Part shown: piece after piece, positions 7,943-15,748 of the stretch
How the letters are laid out: each line of letters opens with the position of its first letter
Position numbering within the stretch: the first letter of the stretch is position 1
NCBI GenBank assembly: GCA_965249615.1
Contig: CBDFMI010000003.1
Location: forward strand, 3,810-67,809
Reading direction: 5' to 3'
Source: G963555815 sp965249615 [NCBI: bacterium]
GTDB taxonomy: Bacteria > UBA8248 > JACPRG01
Length of the DNA: 64,000 nucleotides
Made by a program: the position numbers and the translations under genes
Notes under the pieces: generated by a model
Told to the model about the DNA's origin: nothing
What the model saw: only the letters and a program-made list of their open reading frames with translations
Database searches by the model: none

Positions 7943-8509
7943 TTAAACCAGGGATATCCCTTCCAACGAAAGAAGTTTTGCCTTCAGAGATAGACCCCCC
8001 GGGGCCGAAAAACCTCTCAGATCCCCCCGGGACCCAAGGACCCGGTGTCAGGGGACGGCCAGGGGGAACGGGTTTCGACCCAGGGCTGCCCCGACGGCTC
8101 GGGCCGCCATGGGTTTCCCAAGGGTTTTTGCGACCTCCCCATACGTGCGGATCGCCCCATAGGGGATCTTCTTCGTTGCCTTCAGGACGCGGCGGTCAAA
8201 TGGTGAAATGTCCGAGAGGTCCAGGGGGAAATCGAGGGAGGGGGAATCACCCCGGAAGTAGGCCTGGAGGGCAGAAACTGCTTTCAGGAGAGATGAAATA
8301 CTTAAAGTACGGGAGACATCGCTGACCTCCTCGACCTCGGAGATTCCAAGGCACTTGAGGGCGAAAAGGGCAGCTCGACGGTCTGGAAGGGGCAGAACGA
8401 TGTGTCTAACGCCCGCCTTGCTCGCGGCCACTCCACACCACCCAAAGCGGGTGTCGAATACAGTTGCTTCGATAACCGGGCGATCCAAGACCTTTCCCAT
8501 AATCTTCAT
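7943..8509 (-). CDS. ogt: O6-alkylguanine-DNA alkyltransferase with TGA at the catalytic codon (candidate selenoprotein)
   Basis: The family repairs O6-alkylguanine by moving the alkyl group onto an active-site Cys in a PCHRV motif. Here the protein runs with all upstream family features (PYGAIRTYGEVAKTLGKP, RAVGAALGRNP) to ...FPLAVP. Codon 154 is then TGA (8048-8050), followed in the same frame by HRVLGSRGDLRGFSAPGG, LSLKAKLLSLEG and a TAA at 7943-7945. That tail is the expected family C-terminus, so only the Cys codon is altered. A strong promoter and a ribosome site precede ATG 8509, so the gene does not look abandoned. A conventional call would end at 8048 and lack the active site. Selenocysteine, a nonsense mutation and a base-call error all remain possible. 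Confidence 0.8.
7998..8031 (-). promoter_or_regulatory. SECIS-like hairpin after the in-frame TGA
   Basis: On the minus strand, CCCGGGG (nt 17-23 after the TGA) pairs with CCCCGGG (nt 44-50). Above a 4-nt bulge, CUGAGA pairs with UUUUCGG-side bases to leave a GGUU apical loop at nt 34-37. Bacterial SECIS rules, as I recall them, ask for a loop 16-37 nt from the UGA with a G among its first two bases; both are met. GC-rich DNA makes hairpins easily, so this is supportive, not conclusive. Confidence 0.45.
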
Positions 8510-8532
8510 ATTACATGAGTCACCTTCAAAGG

Positions 8533-8561
8533 AGTGTAAAGTGACGCCTCGGGTCCGTCAA
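8533..8561 (-). promoter_or_regulatory. Sigma-70 promoter for the alkyltransferase gene
   Basis: Read on the minus strand, TTGACG (8556-8561) and TACACT (8533-8538) are 17 bp apart. Transcription would start near 8526, and an AAGGTGA ribosome site stands about 10 nt before ATG 8509. An intact promoter and ribosome site argue that the gene is expressed. Confidence 0.65.
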
Positions 8562-8592
8562 GGGACAAGACAAGAGTAACTTCTACTATCGG

Positions 8593-8622
8593 TTGTGGAT
8601 CAGGTAAAAGTAGGGTACCCTA
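8593..8622 (+). promoter_or_regulatory. Possible rpiB promoter with overlapping palindrome
   Basis: TTGTGG (8593-8598) and TACCCT (8616-8621) are 17 bp apart. The -10-like box lies in a perfect 12-bp palindrome, TAGGGTACCCTA (8611-8622), which could be an operator. The boxes are only partial matches, so this is a weak call. Confidence 0.35.
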
Positions 8623-8673
8623 TGTTGGAATTCCGAAGGGGGTTCTTCTTTTCACATCAGATAGGAAAAATGG

Positions 8674-9135
8674 ATGGACTCTCGGACGCTTGCCCTCGCC
8701 TCTGACCACGCCGGGTTTGAGCTGAAGGAGTGCCTCAAGGTTTTTCTCCTTGAGCGGGGGAAAGGTTTTGAGGATTTTGGCTCTTTGAATGGAGACCCGG
8801 TTGATTACCCCGACTACGCAATGCAGGTGGCCCAGGCGATATCCGAGGGCCGCTTTCAGCATGGCATCCTGGTCTGCGGGACGGGCATCGGGATGAGCAT
8901 TGTGGCTAATAAATTCCGAGGCGTCCGGGGAGCCCTCTGCCATGACATCTATACGGCCCGACAGGCCAAGGCCCATGCCAACGCGAACCTCCTCATCTTG
9001 GGGGGGCATGTTGTGGGGAAGGGCGTTGCCCGCGAGATCGTGGCCACGTGGCTAGACGTGAAGTTCGAAGGCGGCCGCCATGAACGGCGCCTTGATAAAA
9101 TTGTCCAGCTTGAAGAGGAGATCCTCTCCCCGTGA
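8674..9135 (+). CDS. rpiB: Ribose-5-phosphate isomerase B
   Basis: RpiB interconverts ribose-5-phosphate and ribulose-5-phosphate. The 153-residue protein shows the LacAB/RpiB features: [11 protein letters not shown] at 10-20, the [15 protein letters not shown] block containing the active-site Cys of the family, and [16 protein letters not shown] 8674 is in frame with the DHAGF motif; an ATG at 8670 is in another frame. The stop overlaps the start of glyA. This rpiB-glyA-nrdR order is one I recall from several bacterial groups. Confidence 0.93.
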   Translation: MDSRTLALASDHAGFELKECLKVFLLERGKGFEDFGSLNGDPVDYPDYAMQVAQAISEGRFQHGILVCGTGIGMSIVANKFRGVRGALCHDIYTARQAKAHANANLLILGGHVVGKGVAREIVATWLDVKFEGGRHERRLDKIVQLEEEILSP

Positions 9136-10418
9136 TGCGACTGGCGCCCTTAAGGGAAGTTGACCCCGCGATCACAGAGGTCCTGGATCTGGAGCTCAAG
9201 CGGCAGGAGGAAACCCTGGAGCTCATCGCCTCAGAGAATGCGGTGAGCGCGGCGGTCTTAGAGGCTCAGGGTTCTATCTTGACCAATAAGTACGCCGAGG
9301 GGCTTCCGGGTCGTCGCTACTATGGGGGCTGCGAGCATGTGGATCAGGCGGAGCGTCTCGCCCGAGAGAGGGTTGAGGCTCTCTTCGGCGCCGCCTACTC
9401 CAATGTCCAGCCTCACTCGGGCACCCAGGCGGTGATGGCCGCCTATTTCACGTTGCTGAAACCCGGGGATACGATCCTGGGGATGAATCTATCCCACGGC
9501 GGTCACCTCTCCCACGGAAGCCCGGTCAACTTTTCCGGCCAGTTCTTTCAGGTGGTTCCCTACGGGGTGGACCGTGAGCGGGAGGAGATCGACTTTGACC
9601 AAGTGGAGGAATTGGCCCGGGCCCACCGGCCAAAGCTCATCGTGGCGGGCGCCAGCGCCTATCCTCGTATCATCGACTTCAAGAGGTTTCGGGAGATAGC
9701 GGATGGGGTCGGGGCCAGGCTCTTTGTGGATATGGCCCATATTGCGGGGCTCGTCGCCGCCGGACTCCACCCCAACCCGGTCCCGTTTTCCGACATCGTG
9801 GCGGCGACCACCCACAAGACCCTCCGGGGCCCCCGAGGGGGCTTTCTCCTCTGCAATGACAAAGAGATTTGGAAGAAGCTCAACAAAAAGGTCTTCCCCA
9901 TGCTTCAAGGGGGACCCCTTATGCACATCATCGCAGCCAAGGCGGTCGGCTTTAAGGAGGCTCAGTCGGAGGAGTTTCGAGCCTATCAACGGCAGATTGT
10001 GTCGAACGCCAAGGCCCTGGCCAAGAGCCTCATCGATTCAGGCCTCAAGCTGATCTCTGGAGGGACGGACAATCACCTGATGCTCATTGATCTGCGGGGA
10101 GACCCCCTCACCGGACGTGAGGCTGAGGACCGCCTCGAGAGGGCGGGCATCACGGTCAACAAGAACGCCGTCCCCTTCGATCCCAGGCCCCCTATGGTGT
10201 CGAGCGGGATCAGAATCGGGACCCCAGCTGTGACGACCAGGGGCATGGGGGAAGCGGAGATGGGTGAGATCGGGCGCTGGATCTCCCAGGCCCTTGGGGG
10301 CGAGGACCCTGAGAAGATCCGCGGGGAGGTCAAGGAACTATGTCGGCGATTTCCCCTTTACGCGGGTCAACTCTTGGTGTCTGGCAGCGCCGCGGACAGA
10401 GGGGAGGGCTCCTCGTGA
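9135..10418 (+). CDS. glyA: Serine hydroxymethyltransferase
   Basis: GlyA converts serine and tetrahydrofolate to glycine and methylene-tetrahydrofolate using PLP. The 427-residue chain has [20 protein letters not shown], the [16 protein letters not shown] block, [13 protein letters not shown] and the PLP-binding [13 protein letters not shown] (Lys228). It may start at GTG 9132 or ATG 9135; both overlap the rpiB stop. Its glycine product links to the glycine cleavage genes near 29-32 kb. Confidence 0.96.
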   Translation: MRLAPLREVDPAITEVLDLELKRQEETLELIASENAVSAAVLEAQGSILTNKYAEGLPGRRYYGGCEHVDQAERLARERVEALFGAAYSNVQPHSGTQAVMAAYFTLLKPGDTILGMNLSHGGHLSHGSPVNFSGQFFQVVPYGVDREREEIDFDQVEELARAHRPKLIVAGASAYPRIIDFKRFREIADGVGARLFVDMAHIAGLVAAGLHPNPVPFSDIVAATTHKTLRGPRGGFLLCNDKEIWKKLNKKVFPMLQGGPLMHIIAAKAVGFKEAQSEEFRAYQRQIVSNAKALAKSLIDSGLKLISGGTDNHLMLIDLRGDPLTGREAEDRLERAGITVNKNAVPFDPRPPMVSSGIRIGTPAVTTRGMGEAEMGEIGRWISQALGGEDPEKIRGEVKELCRRFPLYAGQLLVSGSAADRGEGSS

Positions 10419-10939
10419 AGTGTCCTGCTTGCGGGCTGTCTGATACGAGGGTGATTGACTCTCGACTGGCCAAAGACGGCAACGCCATTCGCCGCCGCCG
10501 AGAGTGTGAGAAGTGCAGCAGACGCTTCACCACTTATGAGCGCGTGGAAGATACCCTTCCCCTGGTGGTGAAGAAGGACGGAAGACGCGTGTCCTTCAAC
10601 CGAATGAAGATCGCGGCGGGCATCCAGAAGGCCCTCGAGAAGCGTCCTGTCAGCGCTGAGGAGCAGGACGCCGTAGTGGACCGCATCGAACGCGCCATCC
10701 TCGATCTCGGCGAAAAAGAGGTCCAGAGCGAGGCCATCGGGGAAAAGGTGATGCAGAAACTCCACGAGCTGGACGGGGTCGCCTACGTCCGCTTCGCGTC
10801 CGTCTATCGCTCCTTCAAAGATGTCAACCAGTTCATGGAGGAGGTGAGGGACCTGCTGGTGGCCCAAGAGCGGGAGGTCCACTCGGGGGCCGAAAAAGAG
10901 GCCGTGAGTCCCCCCACTCCATCCCCTCCGGATGCGTGA
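10415..10939 (+). CDS. nrdR: Transcriptional repressor NrdR
   Basis: NrdR senses ATP and dATP and represses ribonucleotide reductase genes. GTG 10415 overlaps the glyA stop as GTGA and gives [17 protein letters not shown] at once, the family N-terminus. The zinc ribbon (CPAC and CEKC) is followed by RRFTTYER and an ATP-cone domain (about 46-136). The 174-residue length includes a short Pro/Ser-rich tail of no known use. No nrd genes or obvious NrdR boxes lie in this window. Confidence 0.95.
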   Translation: MKCPACGLSDTRVIDSRLAKDGNAIRRRRECEKCSRRFTTYERVEDTLPLVVKKDGRRVSFNRMKIAAGIQKALEKRPVSAEEQDAVVDRIERAILDLGEKEVQSEAIGEKVMQKLHELDGVAYVRFASVYRSFKDVNQFMEEVRDLLVAQEREVHSGAEKEAVSPPTPSPPDA

Positions 10940-10981
10940 CCTAGCCCAGCCCTCCGCATATACCCAGAAGATGCAGCCAGT

Positions 10982-11010
10982 TTGTCTCCCCGGATGGGGT
11001 GTAGTATATT
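10982..11010 (+). promoter_or_regulatory. Sigma-70 promoter upstream of the molybdoenzyme
   Basis: TTGTCT (10982-10987), a 17-bp spacer and TATATT (11005-11010) make a good promoter. It is 133 bp before the oxidoreductase start. I looked for a molybdenum-cofactor riboswitch in that leader and did not recognise one. Confidence 0.55.
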
Positions 11011-11142
11011 GCTGATATGCGCTTGGAACTCTTCTGAAGTCTGAAGGAAATTCCTCAGCCTATCCATTTGTTAGCAAGGCCGAGCTGGGGATGGTGGCCG
11101 ACCGGCCCTTTCGACAGATGGGACTTGAGGAGGGGTTAGACG

Positions 11143-11847
11143 ATGAAGGAGATAAGGCGCCGGGGTTTTCTGAAGGTCTCGAGCGTGCTTTTGCTGGCAG
11201 GGTGCGCCAAGGTGACCCGGGCAACGAACGATAGCCAGTCGGCGCGGCAGTTCTTCTCCTGGTTCGCGAAGCTGAACGACCGGCTGGGCCAATTGGTGTT
11301 CGGCAAGAATCGTCTCGCCCCGGAGTTCACCGAGGCCGACATCACCCGTCCCGACTTCAAGAACAACTATCATGGCATCACGCCCAGAATGCCCCCGGAC
11401 AGTTGGTTTATGCGCCTGAGCGGTAAAGTGGACAATCCAAGACCCTTCCGGCTGGAAGATTTTAAACAGATGCCCTCCCGGACCCAGATCACAGAGCTCA
11501 TCTGCGTGGAAGGATGGTCCGCCATCGCCAAGTGGAAGGGGGTCCCCCTCAGCCATTTTCTTGACCTAGCCGGCGTTCGTCCAGAGGCCAAATACGTCGC
11601 TTTCATCGCGGCCGACGACTACTGGGATTCCCTGGATCTCCAGTCGGCCCGCCATCCCCAGACCCTCCTCGTCTATGAGCTGAATGATCGGCCGCTGAGC
11701 CCCGAGCACGGAGGGCCCCTTCGCCTCATCTGCCCAACCCACATCGGCTATAAGAATGTTAAGGGGCTCATCGGGCTCGCCTTCCTAGAAGAGCACCCGA
11801 GTAGTTATTGGGCTGCCCAGGGCTATCCCTGGCACTACGGCCTCTAG
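11143..11847 (+). CDS. Sulfite-oxidase-fold molybdopterin oxidoreductase, Tat-exported lipoprotein-like
   Basis: A 234-residue member of the sulfite oxidase / MsrP molybdenum-domain family. The N-terminus carries a twin-arginine motif (RRRGFLK, residues 5-11), a hydrophobic stretch and a possible lipobox LLAGC (Cys21), so it is probably exported folded. The cofactor-binding Cys is Cys121 in the ELICVEGWSAIAKWKG motif. The HGGPLRLICPTHIGYKNVKG and C-terminal WHYG blocks also fit. The substrate is unknown; MsrP-like repair of oxidised methionine and sulfite oxidation are both possible. It needs molybdenum cofactor, and moaC, moaD and moaE occur elsewhere in the window. Confidence 0.82.
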   Translation: MKEIRRRGFLKVSSVLLLAGCAKVTRATNDSQSARQFFSWFAKLNDRLGQLVFGKNRLAPEFTEADITRPDFKNNYHGITPRMPPDSWFMRLSGKVDNPRPFRLEDFKQMPSRTQITELICVEGWSAIAKWKGVPLSHFLDLAGVRPEAKYVAFIAADDYWDSLDLQSARHPQTLLVYELNDRPLSPEHGGPLRLICPTHIGYKNVKGLIGLAFLEEHPSSYWAAQGYPWHYGL

Positions 11848-11990
11848 GCCGGGTATGGCCATCGGCAAGACGCGCGCCTTCCACTTCGTAGAAAAAAGGG
11901 AGGCCTCGTTCCCCATTGGGGCCTGAGGAAAACCTTCCAATAGCCCAGGGACACAGAGCGCGAGGGATTCGAGGGGCGGGCCGCTTTGCG

Positions 11991-12785
11991 GTGGGGTTCT
12001 TCGTCCGGTCTATCAAGAAATTTTTCGCCGATCAGTGCCCTTCCTGGGCCGCAGCCCTCGCCTTCACCACGCTCTTCGCCCTGATCCCCATCACGGTCCT
12101 CTCCTTCTCGATCTTCAGCGTCTTCTCCGCTTCGGCCGCCGCAGGGGAGCAGGTCCGCTCCCTGCTCTTTGCCCACTTCCTGCCGGGCTCTGGAGACCTC
12201 ATCTACAACTATGTCCAGACCTTTTCAGAAAACGCCGGGACTTTGAGTTTCTTCGGATTCGTCCTCCTGATCTTCATGGCCTTTTCCTTACTCACCATGC
12301 TGGAGAAGGTTTTTTTGCAGATCTGGCAGATCCCAAAGAGCCGTCCCTTTTTCGCTCGGTTTTTCATCTTCTGGTTTGCCCTCACACTGGTCCCCATCCT
12401 CATTGCGGTGTCTCTCTATTTCAGTTCGAGGGTGGAACCGATTCCTTATCTGGCTTGGGTCTACCAGGGAGACACCCTCATCCGCTCCCTCTTCATCACT
12501 TGGGCGGCCTTCTTTGTCCTCTACCGTTTTCTGCCGAGGGGGGGGATTCGCTGGATGAGCGCTCTCTCCGGCGCCCTGGTGGCGGGGACGTTTTGGGAAG
12601 GGGCCAAATTCGGTTTCGACAGCTATGTGCAGTACTTCTCCACCCTGACCCAGCTCTACGGCTCTTTGGGGATCATCCCCGTCTTTCTCCTCTGGTTGTA
12701 TTTCACCTGGATTCTCGTTCTCTACGGCGCCGAGGTGGCCTATCTGGTCAAGAATCCTCACTCTGCTTCTCGACGGCCTTCCTGA
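11991..12785 (+). CDS. YihY/UPF0761-family inner-membrane protein
   Basis: A multi-spanning membrane protein with about six helices, of the family once mislabelled ribonuclease BN; its role is unsettled. Diagnostic pieces are CPSWAAALAFTTLFALIP near the N-terminus, the FWEGAKFGFDSYVQYFS segment and LYGSLGIIPVFLLWLYFTW near the end. GTG 11991 is a likely start; TTG 11916 would add 25 residues without family character. The 3' end overlaps the converging glycosyltransferase gene by 38 bp. Confidence 0.82.
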   Translation: MGFFVRSIKKFFADQCPSWAAALAFTTLFALIPITVLSFSIFSVFSASAAAGEQVRSLLFAHFLPGSGDLIYNYVQTFSENAGTLSFFGFVLLIFMAFSLLTMLEKVFLQIWQIPKSRPFFARFFIFWFALTLVPILIAVSLYFSSRVEPIPYLAWVYQGDTLIRSLFITWAAFFVLYRFLPRGGIRWMSALSGALVAGTFWEGAKFGFDSYVQYFSTLTQLYGSLGIIPVFLLWLYFTWILVLYGAEVAYLVKNPHSASRRPS

Positions 12786-13743
12786 CCTCATCGACCGAGA
12801 GTGCCTCCAGGCAAGTGTGATCTCCGGGGTCTGTTAATCCCGCGCAGGCGCGACAACCCTCTGCCCGTCTCAGGATGAGGGTCCGCTCTCCTCGAGGCCC
12901 CCAGATGCGGGGGTCCGTCGGACCAAAGAGGGCGACGACGGGTGCCCCAACCCCGGCTGCCAAGTGGGTGACTCCAGAGTCGTTCCCCACGTAGCATCGG
13001 GACCGAGCCAGAATGGCCGCCAGGCAAGGGAGGGGGGGCTCAATCATGAGCCTCGCCTCTGTGCCCAAGGAATCCAATAGTCCTCTTTGAAGGGTTTTCG
13101 CCTCAGCAGGGCCTAGGATCCAAAGAAGAGAGGTCTCAGGAGAAAACCCCTGAGCGAGGGAGATAAATCGTTGGAGAGGCCAGCACTTCCTTTGTCCCCC
13201 ACCTCCTGGATGAATGACAAGGTAGTCTGAACGCCCGTCGATCCCAATGTTTTTTAGCTCTTTGGATGCCTCCTTGAAATCCTCTTCGCTTGGCAAGAGC
13301 CTAAGGATGGTGTCCCCCTGGGGGACATCGAGGGAGGCCAGGGTCTTTAGGAAATGGTCGGACGCGTGGAGGGGAGGGCCCTCTTGGGGAGGGTGTGGGG
13401 ATGCCAGAAGGACCTGCTTGCCGAGAGTTCGAAGGTTCCTCTCAAAGGTCCCCTGTCCAGAGGACCAGGCCACGATGAGGTCAAAAGGGTTGCGTCTTCC
13501 AAAGCGGGCGAGGAGTTCGGCTCCAGTTGTGTTCTCGGCGTGAAGGAGGGCGAAATCGAGGCCCGCCGTCGAGCGCAGGCCTTCCACCTGAAGACCGAGG
13601 GGGATTGTCGGGAGATAGCTCGGATTTCCCGCCCACGTGATCTGGCAGGGCACACATTTTTGCCTCAGGGCCGATACAGCCGGGATGGAAAGGAGGGTGT
13701 CCCCGAGACCTCCTCCTCGGAGGACGAGGATCTCAATACCCAC
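12748..13743 (-). CDS. Glycosyltransferase family 9 (heptosyltransferase-like)
   Basis: About 331 residues with the GT9 layout: an N-terminal LRGGGLGDTLLSIPAVSAL motif, HPGGGGQRKCWP in the middle and the C-terminal YVGNDSGVTHLAAGVGAPVVALFGPTDP donor site. Members add heptose from ADP-heptose to the lipopolysaccharide core, which implies an outer membrane. GTG 13743 is preferred because AGAAGGGGGG lies 7 nt upstream; ATG 13770 would add nine residues. No lipid A or core genes are adjacent, so the sugar is not certain. Its 3' end overlaps the YihY gene tail to tail. Confidence 0.85.
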   Translation of the reverse strand: MGIEILVLRGGGLGDTLLSIPAVSALRQKCVPCQITWAGNPSYLPTIPLGLQVEGLRSTAGLDFALLHAENTTGAELLARFGRRNPFDLIVAWSSGQGTFERNLRTLGKQVLLASPHPPQEGPPLHASDHFLKTLASLDVPQGDTILRLLPSEEDFKEASKELKNIGIDGRSDYLVIHPGGGGQRKCWPLQRFISLAQGFSPETSLLWILGPAEAKTLQRGLLDSLGTEARLMIEPPLPCLAAILARSRCYVGNDSGVTHLAAGVGAPVVALFGPTDPRIWGPRGERTLILRRAEGCRACAGLTDPGDHTCLEALSVDEVRKAVEKQSEDS

Positions 13744-13875
13744 GGTGCAACCCCCCCTTCTCCCCGTCATCCCACGAACCCCCTGGAGGCTAAATACGGA
13801 TATTCTCCGCCTTCCCCCGGGGGGGTCATCACGAAGGGACTTTTCATCGTTTTTGTAGGGCGTGTAGAGGGACTA

Positions 13876-13884
13876 TGCTATATT
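13876..13884 (+). promoter_or_regulatory. Extended -10 promoter upstream of rodZ
   Basis: TGCTATATT (13876-13884) is an extended -10 element. I see no good -35 at 16-18 bp, which extended -10 promoters tolerate. It would start transcription about 75 bp before the rodZ GTG. Confidence 0.45.
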
Positions 13885-13966
13885 GCCCTGAGCTAGCAGT
13901 CTATTCGTAGAGGGACTGCGCGCGATAGGTTTCGGCGTTCATTCCGGGAAGCCGGGAGGGACCCGG

Positions 13967-14865
13967 GTGAGCGATCTCCCCGAAAAGGGCAACTTCGACG
14001 AAGGCCTGGGGGCGTATCTTCGCCGCCACCGGGAGGGAAGCGGCATCAGCCTGGAGCTTCTCTCGGCCATCACCAAGATCAAAGTTAAAAACCTCGAGGC
14101 CATGGAGGAGGGCCATTTCGCCGGCCTTCCCTCAGAGCCCATTCTTCGGGGTTTCCTTCGGTCCTATGCCGCTGAGGTGGGCCTGGATGTTTCAGAAGTC
14201 CTTCGCCGTTATGAGTCGATCCCAGGACGTCCAGCGACCGCGCTCGCCCTTCCGGAGTGGAGCGATCGGACCAAGGCTTCACCGAGTCCCCGTCGGCGCA
14301 GAATTGTCCTGGGCCTCTGGTCCCTTTTGGCCGCAGGCGTGCTCTCCCTCCTCATTACGGGTGGTTGGCAAAAGATGATGGGGGCCATCACCCCGTCCCC
14401 GATACAGGAGACCGCTGCCCCTGGAGAGGTGAAAGGGCCAGCCGTTGAGGGGAATGAAGACAGCGGGCCTCGAGCCGTCCCAGAGGGGACCGTGTCACCG
14501 GTGGCGCCTGAAGAGGAATCGGCGTCTGTGGTCCAGGATTCTCTGAGCGCCTCGGCCGCCGGGGAGTCAGAGAATGGGGCTTCGGAGGCACGCCTTGAAG
14601 TTTCGGTCGGAGAGAACCAACTTACCCTCACGGTCATTGCCGTAGAGGACACATGGCTTAGGGTAGTTGTGGATGGTGTGGAGCAAGATGAGGTCCTCCT
14701 TCCTAAAGGTCTCCGCGGAACTGGAAAGGGCGAGAGGAGTTTGCCCTTACCGTCGGCAATACGGCTGGAACCCGTGTGGAGCTCAACGGCCTTGCCATCA
14801 AGCTTCCTCAGACCGACAGCAACGTCGTCCGCGATTTCCTCGTCAGCAAAAAAGACCTCCCCTAG
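13967..14865 (+). CDS. RodZ-like HTH/membrane protein, frameshifted near 14728
   Basis: RodZ links the MreB cytoskeleton to the cell envelope. The N-terminus has a Cro/CI-type HTH (GAYLRRHREGSGISLELLSA and following, about 10-75), then a basic patch and one membrane helix (about 109-127), an acidic Pro/Ala-rich linker and a C-terminal DUF4115-like domain. That domain reads correctly to EVLLPKGLRG and then leaves frame. From TGG at about 14730 the next frame gives WKGREEFALTVGNTAGTRV, the expected ending, to TAG at 14863. One base is therefore missing, for example ACTGG for ACCTGG. In the given frame the gene runs falsely into aroE. GTG 13967 follows GGGAGGG. Confidence 0.82.
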
Positions 14866-14872
14866 CCCTTTC

Positions 14873-15748
14873 ATGTCTCCCCTGACCCTCGGGATCTTTG
14901 GCTATCCCCTTGCACATTCCCTCTCGCCTCTCATGTACGAGACGGCCATCGAACATCTTCATCTCTCCTTCCGTTTCCAGCTCTACGAGGTCCGCCCCGA
15001 GGACCTCCCCGCCGCCGTTCAGGAAATTCGCGCCCCTGGGGTCCACGGCGTCTGCGTCACCATCCCGCACAAGGAGACCATCGCCCCGCTCCTGGATGGC
15101 CTCAGTGAGGAGGCACAGCGAGTGGGGGCCGTCAACCTGGTCCATCGAGATGGAGACCGGCTTCTGGGTCACAATACGGATGGGATCGGCTTTCTCCGCT
15201 CTCTTCGGGAAGAGGGGCGACTTGACCCCCGTGACCGCCGGGTCCTGATCTTGGGGGCGGGGGGGGCGGCTCGGGCGGTGGCCTCACAGCTCTCCCAAGA
15301 GCGGGTCCTGTCCCTCACCATTGCCAACCGGACCCTCGCCCGGGCAGAGACCCTCGCCGCTCGGGTGGAGGAATTTTCGGCAGGTGTGAAGGTCCAGGCG
15401 GTTTCCCTGGGAGGCCCAGAGGTGGCCCAGGCGGCCGAAGAGGCGGATCTCATCGTCAACACGACCTCCCTCGGCCTCGCGCATTCGAAAGGCGGCGATG
15501 ACGCACTGCCCCTTTCTCCCCAGCACATCCGTCCGACTCAAGTCGTGATGGACCTTGTGTACAATCCTCTGGAGACCCCTCTTCTGAGATTGGCGGGGGA
15601 ACGGGGGGCCAGGACGCTCGGTGGACTGGGGATGTTGATCTATCAAGGAGCCGAGAATTTCAGGGTCTGGACTGCTTCTGAACTTCCGGTAGAGCTGGTT
15701 CGCCCGCGGATGGAAGTGGCCCTGAAAGAAGCCGCCCATGGGGCTTGA
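14873..15748 (+). CDS. aroE: Shikimate dehydrogenase
   Basis: AroE reduces 3-dehydroshikimate with NADPH. From ATG 14873 the 291-residue protein starts LTLGIFGYPLAHSLSPLMYE, the family N-terminus. It continues with GVCVTIPHKETI (catalytic Lys), NTDGIGFL, the Rossmann GAGGAARAV motif and the late GGLGMLIYQGA block. The long frame from 13967 that appears to fuse this gene to a RodZ domain is an artefact of the rodZ frameshift; the real rodZ stop lies 7 bp upstream of this ATG. Confidence 0.94.
   Translation: MSPLTLGIFGYPLAHSLSPLMYETAIEHLHLSFRFQLYEVRPEDLPAAVQEIRAPGVHGVCVTIPHKETIAPLLDGLSEEAQRVGAVNLVHRDGDRLLGHNTDGIGFLRSLREEGRLDPRDRRVLILGAGGAARAVASQLSQERVLSLTIANRTLARAETLAARVEEFSAGVKVQAVSLGGPEVAQAAEEADLIVNTTSLGLAHSKGGDDALPLSPQHIRPTQVVMDLVYNPLETPLLRLAGERGARTLGGLGMLIYQGAENFRVWTASELPVELVRPRMEVALKEAAHGA

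Noticed and set aside
11011-11142. Molybdenum-cofactor riboswitch before the oxidoreductase
   Set aside because: No recognisable conserved stems; only a promoter can be supported.
13967-15748. A RodZ-shikimate dehydrogenase fusion protein
   Set aside because: The junction region is out of frame for RodZ; the correct RodZ ending lies in the next frame and aroE has its own ATG.
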